6,702 nt of DNA from Deltaproteobacteria bacterium (GTDB taxonomy: Bacteria > Myxococcota_A > UBA9160 > SMWR01), in the NCBI GenBank assembly GCA_019313605.1, contig JAFDAW010000155.1, positions 1 to 6,702 of the forward strand. Direction: 5' to 3'. The position numbers and the translations under genes are program-made. The notes below the pieces were generated by a model that did not search any database, was not told the DNA's origin, and was given only the letters and a program-made list of their open reading frames with translations. Positions 4,690-6,702 of the stretch are shown here, piece by piece (position 1 is the stretch's first letter; each line of letters opens with the position of its first letter).

Positions 4690-5131
4690 GATCGGCGTCG
4701 TGTTCCAGGACTTCAAACTGCTGCCGCGACGCACCGTCGAGGAGAACGTCGCGCTCTCACTGCAGGTCACGGGGACGCCGCCGCGCGAGACCCGCGCGCG
4801 GGTGTTCGCGATCCTCAAGCAACTCGGCCTGCAGCACCGGCGCTACCACCACCCGCTCTCGCTCTCGGGTGGCGAGCAGCAGCGCGTGGCGATTGCGCGC
4901 GCGCTCGTCAACGAACCCGAGATCCTGCTCGCCGACGAGCCGACCGGAAATCTCGATCCCGAGTTGACGGTCGAGATCATGGATCTGATCGCGAGTGCCG
5001 CACTGCGCGGTACAACCGTTGTGGTCGCGACGCACGAACTCGAAATCGTGCGCCGCTACGGCAAGCGCGCTGTGCGCCTCGAAGGCGGGCAGATCGTCGA
5101 AGACACCCAACCCTCGATGCCGCGAACATGA
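4670..5131 (+). CDS. FtsE C-terminal fragment, possible restart after the TAG
   Basis: The GTG at 4670, two codons after the TAG and in the same frame, could restart translation and give 153 residues with the Q-loop, signature, Walker B and H-loop but no Walker A. No Shine-Dalgarno site precedes it, so any restart would depend on ribosomes ending at the TAG. A two-piece FtsE rebuilt from both halves is conceivable but has no precedent I know of. Confidence 0.4.
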   Translation: MPPLRRRIGVVFQDFKLLPRRTVEENVALSLQVTGTPPRETRARVFAILKQLGLQHRRYHHPLSLSGGEQQRVAIARALVNEPEILLADEPTGNLDPELTVEIMDLIASAALRGTTVVVATHELEIVRRYGKRAVRLEGGQIVEDTQPSMPRT

Positions 5132-6030
5132 CGCGAACGACCTACAAGTGGCTGCTCTTCATCCGGACCGCGATCCGCGGGATCGCATCGAGCCCCGTGA
5201 CGAGCGGAATCTCGGTCGTGACGATCGGCGTGACGCTGGTGCTGGTCGGTGCGTTCGCGCTGCTGCTGCGGAACATGGAAGAGTTGCTCGATCAGTTCGG
5301 GGACGACCTGCGCGTGACCGCCTATCTGGAGTCCGAGGTGTCGGGGGTGACACTGAGCGAGTTGGAACAGCGCGTTCGGAAGATCCCCGGCGTCGAAGAC
5401 GTCGAGGCGGTGTCGCAAGACGAGGCACTCGAGCGATTTCGCACCTCGGTCGGCAGTGGCTCCGCGCTGCTCGACGGACTCGAAGTCAACCCGCTGCCGG
5501 CTTCGCTCGAGATTTCGCTGAGCGAAGATCGCCGCTCTGCGGAGGGGATGGAGGCGGTCGCGAACGCCATCGAGGGGCTCGCGGGAATCGAGAGTCTGAA
5601 TTCGGGGCGCGATTGGGTCGAGGGCTATTTGCGCGCGGTCGCGTTGGTAAAGGGCGTCGGCATCGGTCTCGGAATCATTCTCGCGCTCGCAACCCTGTTG
5701 ATCGTCGCGAACACGATTCGACTCGGGGTCTTCGCGCGCCGCGACGAACTCGAAATCCTCGCACTCGTCGGTGCGAGCCGCCCGTTCGTGCAGACGCCGT
5801 TTCTGCTCGAGGGCCTGCTCCAGGGTGCCGCGGGCGGTACGGTCGCGCTGGTCTTGCTCTACGCGCTCTTCCGACTGGCTTTGCCGGGATTCGAGTTTGG
5901 CCTCGAACTCCTGGTGGGCTCTGCACCGCGCTTCTTTTCTTCTGGCGAAGCGCTGTTCGTGGTGGCTGGCGGCGCGGGGCTCGGCTTGTTCGGATCCGCG
6001 GCGGCGCTCAGCGGAGGCTGGCGGCCATGA
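5128..6030 (+). CDS. ftsX: Cell-division protein FtsX, membrane subunit of the FtsEX complex
   Basis: The product is 300 residues, the usual FtsX length, and should sit in the inner membrane at the septum, coupling FtsE ATP hydrolysis to activation of periplasmic murein hydrolases through EnvC-type partners. Topology fits the family: a short cytoplasmic N-terminus, TM1 at about 27-48, a periplasmic domain at about 49-170, then TM2 (174-197), TM3 (226-250) and TM4 (273-296). The periplasmic domain contains the conserved N-P-L-P-A-S at 121-126. The cytoplasmic loop after TM2 has the R-R-D-E-L-E-I-L-x-L-V-G-A-S segment (204-217) typical of FtsX/MacB-like permeases. The ATG overlaps the ftsE stop (ATGA, 5128-5131) and no Shine-Dalgarno site is evident, so expression probably relies on coupling to ftsE translation. 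If the ftsE TAG is real, coupling may still work through the C-terminal half. The gene itself is intact. Confidence 0.95.
   Translation: MTRTTYKWLLFIRTAIRGIASSPVTSGISVVTIGVTLVLVGAFALLLRNMEELLDQFGDDLRVTAYLESEVSGVTLSELEQRVRKIPGVEDVEAVSQDEALERFRTSVGSGSALLDGLEVNPLPASLEISLSEDRRSAEGMEAVANAIEGLAGIESLNSGRDWVEGYLRAVALVKGVGIGLGIILALATLLIVANTIRLGVFARRDELEILALVGASRPFVQTPFLLEGLLQGAAGGTVALVLLYALFRLALPGFEFGLELLVGSAPRFFSSGEALFVVAGGAGLGLFGSAAALSGGWRP
6013..6017 (+). promoter_or_regulatory. Shine-Dalgarno site of the envC-like gene inside the ftsX end
   Basis: GGAGG lies 9 nt before the ATG at 6027, within the last codons of ftsX. It supports this start and suggests the envC-like gene can recruit ribosomes in addition to coupling through the ATGA overlap. 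Confidence 0.6.
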
Positions 6031-6702
6031 GGATCGAATCCCTCGGCGCTTCGGTAGCGTGGCTCGCGGCGATCGCGTTGATCACCGCGGCCTCTCCGGC
6101 TCGAGCCGAGGACGAACCGGAACTCGAACAGCTGCGCCGCGCAATTCGCGACAGCCGCGAGCGCGTCACTCGCTACGAGCGGGAGCAGCGCGGGCTGCTC
6201 GAAACCGTCGAAGCCCTCGATCGCTCCGCCGCCGCCATCGAGCGCGACCTCGTCAACGTGCGCCGGGTTTCGGAGCAGGCGCGGAAGACACTGAAGAAGG
6301 TCGAAGCAGAAGCGGCCGAAATTCGCGAACGGCGCAAGGTGCTCGAGCGCGCGATGTCGGGCCGCGCGGTCGCACTCTACAAGGCGGGCACCGCGGGGCC
6401 CGTGCGGCTGCTCTTCGCCGCCGACGGCGTGCGCGATCTGCTTTCGAGGTTGAACACCTTGAAGTTGTTGCTGGGTCACGACATCGATCTGCTCGAGCGC
6501 CACCGCATCGAATCCGCGGCGCTGGTCGAAGCTGAGGTGCGGGCACGCGAGGCGCTCGAGGGCCGCGACGAAGCCCTCGCGACGCTGCGCGAGCGCTCCG
6601 ATCAGCTGAAGCGAGAGCGCGCGGTCAAGCGCAAGCTGGTGGCGCGGCTGCACACGGATCGCGCCAGCGAACGCGCCGCACTCGTCGAGTTGGAAACCGC
6701 CG
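6027..6702 (+). CDS. envC: EnvC-like murein hydrolase activator, N-terminal part
   Basis: The frame is open for 225 codons to the right edge. Residues 1-27 form a Sec signal peptide with a hydrophobic core (V-A-W-L-A-A-I-A-L-I) ending in P-A-R-A, so the protein is exported. Residues of about 30-110 are a long charged heptad-like coiled coil rich in Glu, Arg and Leu. Next comes the A-L-Y-K-A-G segment (116-121) with G-P-V-R-L-L-F-A, followed by a second helix pair, the arrangement seen in EnvC-type proteins. In the known family the coiled coil docks on the periplasmic domain of FtsX, and a C-terminal degenerate LytM/M23 domain activates amidases. That domain would lie beyond the window, so whether it is degenerate or an active peptidase cannot be judged. 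The ATG overlaps the ftsX stop (ATGA) with GGAGG 9 nt upstream. Position after ftsEX strongly supports the assignment. Confidence 0.85.
   Translation, partial: MRIESLGASVAWLAAIALITAASPARAEDEPELEQLRRAIRDSRERVTRYEREQRGLLETVEALDRSAAAIERDLVNVRRVSEQARKTLKKVEAEAAEIRERRKVLERAMSGRAVALYKAGTAGPVRLLFAADGVRDLLSRLNTLKLLLGHDIDLLERHRIESAALVEAEVRAREALEGRDEALATLRERSDQLKRERAVKRKLVARLHTDRASERAALVELETA

Larger units (their letters stand above)
4385..5131 (+). pseudogene. ftsE: ftsE, cell-division ABC ATPase, interrupted by one in-frame TAG
   Basis: Read through codon 93, this frame is a full FtsE, the cytoplasmic ATPase that drives FtsX to activate septal murein hydrolases. Numbering from the GTG at 4385, the ABC motifs are all present and spaced normally: Walker A G-P-S-G-A-G-K-T (57-64), Q-loop Gln108 in V-F-Q-D-F-K-L-L, signature L-S-G-G-E-Q-Q (160-166), Walker B I-L-L-A-D-E-P (180-186) and H-loop His217. 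From Met26 (ATG at 4460, GAAGG 10 nt upstream) the length would be about 223 residues, matching the roughly 222 of known FtsE. The Arg/Gly-rich first 25 residues may therefore be untranslated. The only defect is TAG at 4661-4663, in the loop between A-R-L-G and S-A-V-P-x-L-R-R, with no frame change. Its end overlaps ftsX by ATGA. Sequencing error, a recent nonsense mutation and stop-codon readthrough are all possible. I call it interrupted, not certainly dead. Confidence 0.85.

Noticed and set aside
5859..6653. A 264-codon open frame on the minus strand opposite ftsX and the envC-like gene
   Set aside because: It is antisense to two recognised genes that overlap by ATGA, and it shows no domain of its own.

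Overview
The window looks like a chromosomal segment of a high-GC Gram-negative bacterium. The coding regions are rich in G/C at third codon positions. Two proteins carry Sec-type signal peptides, and an ftsE-ftsX-envC cell-division cluster is present. A small conserved hypothetical protein of a type I associate with Myxococcota and other former Deltaproteobacteria lies directly upstream of that cluster. My best guess is a deltaproteobacterial-type lineage; this is inference from protein character only, since there is no rRNA or other phylogenetic marker here.

Layout. (1) Positions 1-1381, minus strand: a secreted LVIVD-repeat (beta-propeller-like) protein, open at the left edge, with at least ten repeats of about 42 residues. 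It has a clear ribosome binding site and a plausible sigma70-type promoter. (2) 1382-1643: a gap holding that promoter, an 18-bp imperfect palindrome and an 11-bp perfect GC-rich hairpin just past the hsp20 stop. (3) 1644-2111, minus strand: a small heat-shock protein (Hsp20, alpha-crystallin domain). (4) 2112-2337: a divergent control region. On the hsp20 side it has a textbook sigma54 (-24/-12) motif and a roughly 84-nt predicted leader that folds on paper into several stems, the last enclosing the Shine-Dalgarno sequence. An RNA thermometer is the obvious hypothesis. (5) 2338-3546, plus strand: a patatin-like phospholipase/esterase with an intact Ser-Asp dyad. (6) 3547-3803: a non-coding gap with an AT-rich stretch and nested direct and inverted repeats. 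(7) 3804-6702, plus strand: a tightly packed unit of a conserved hypothetical protein, ftsE, ftsX and envC (running off the right edge), joined by start/stop overlaps.

How the genes work together. FtsE (ATPase) and FtsX (membrane subunit) form the divisome complex that, in studied bacteria, activates periplasmic murein hydrolases through EnvC-type coiled-coil proteins. The gene order here fits that pathway exactly, and the small hypothetical protein is a candidate cytoplasmic accessory. Hsp20 and the patatin-like enzyme share a divergent control region but need not be functionally linked.

The most notable oddity is that ftsE is interrupted by a single in-frame TAG at 4661-4663, between Walker A and the Q-loop, with no other damage anywhere in the gene. 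This could be a sequencing or assembly error, a recent nonsense mutation, or recoding; the window alone cannot decide. Nothing here is clearly an undescribed system. The hsp20 control region and the interrupted ftsE deserve the closest look.
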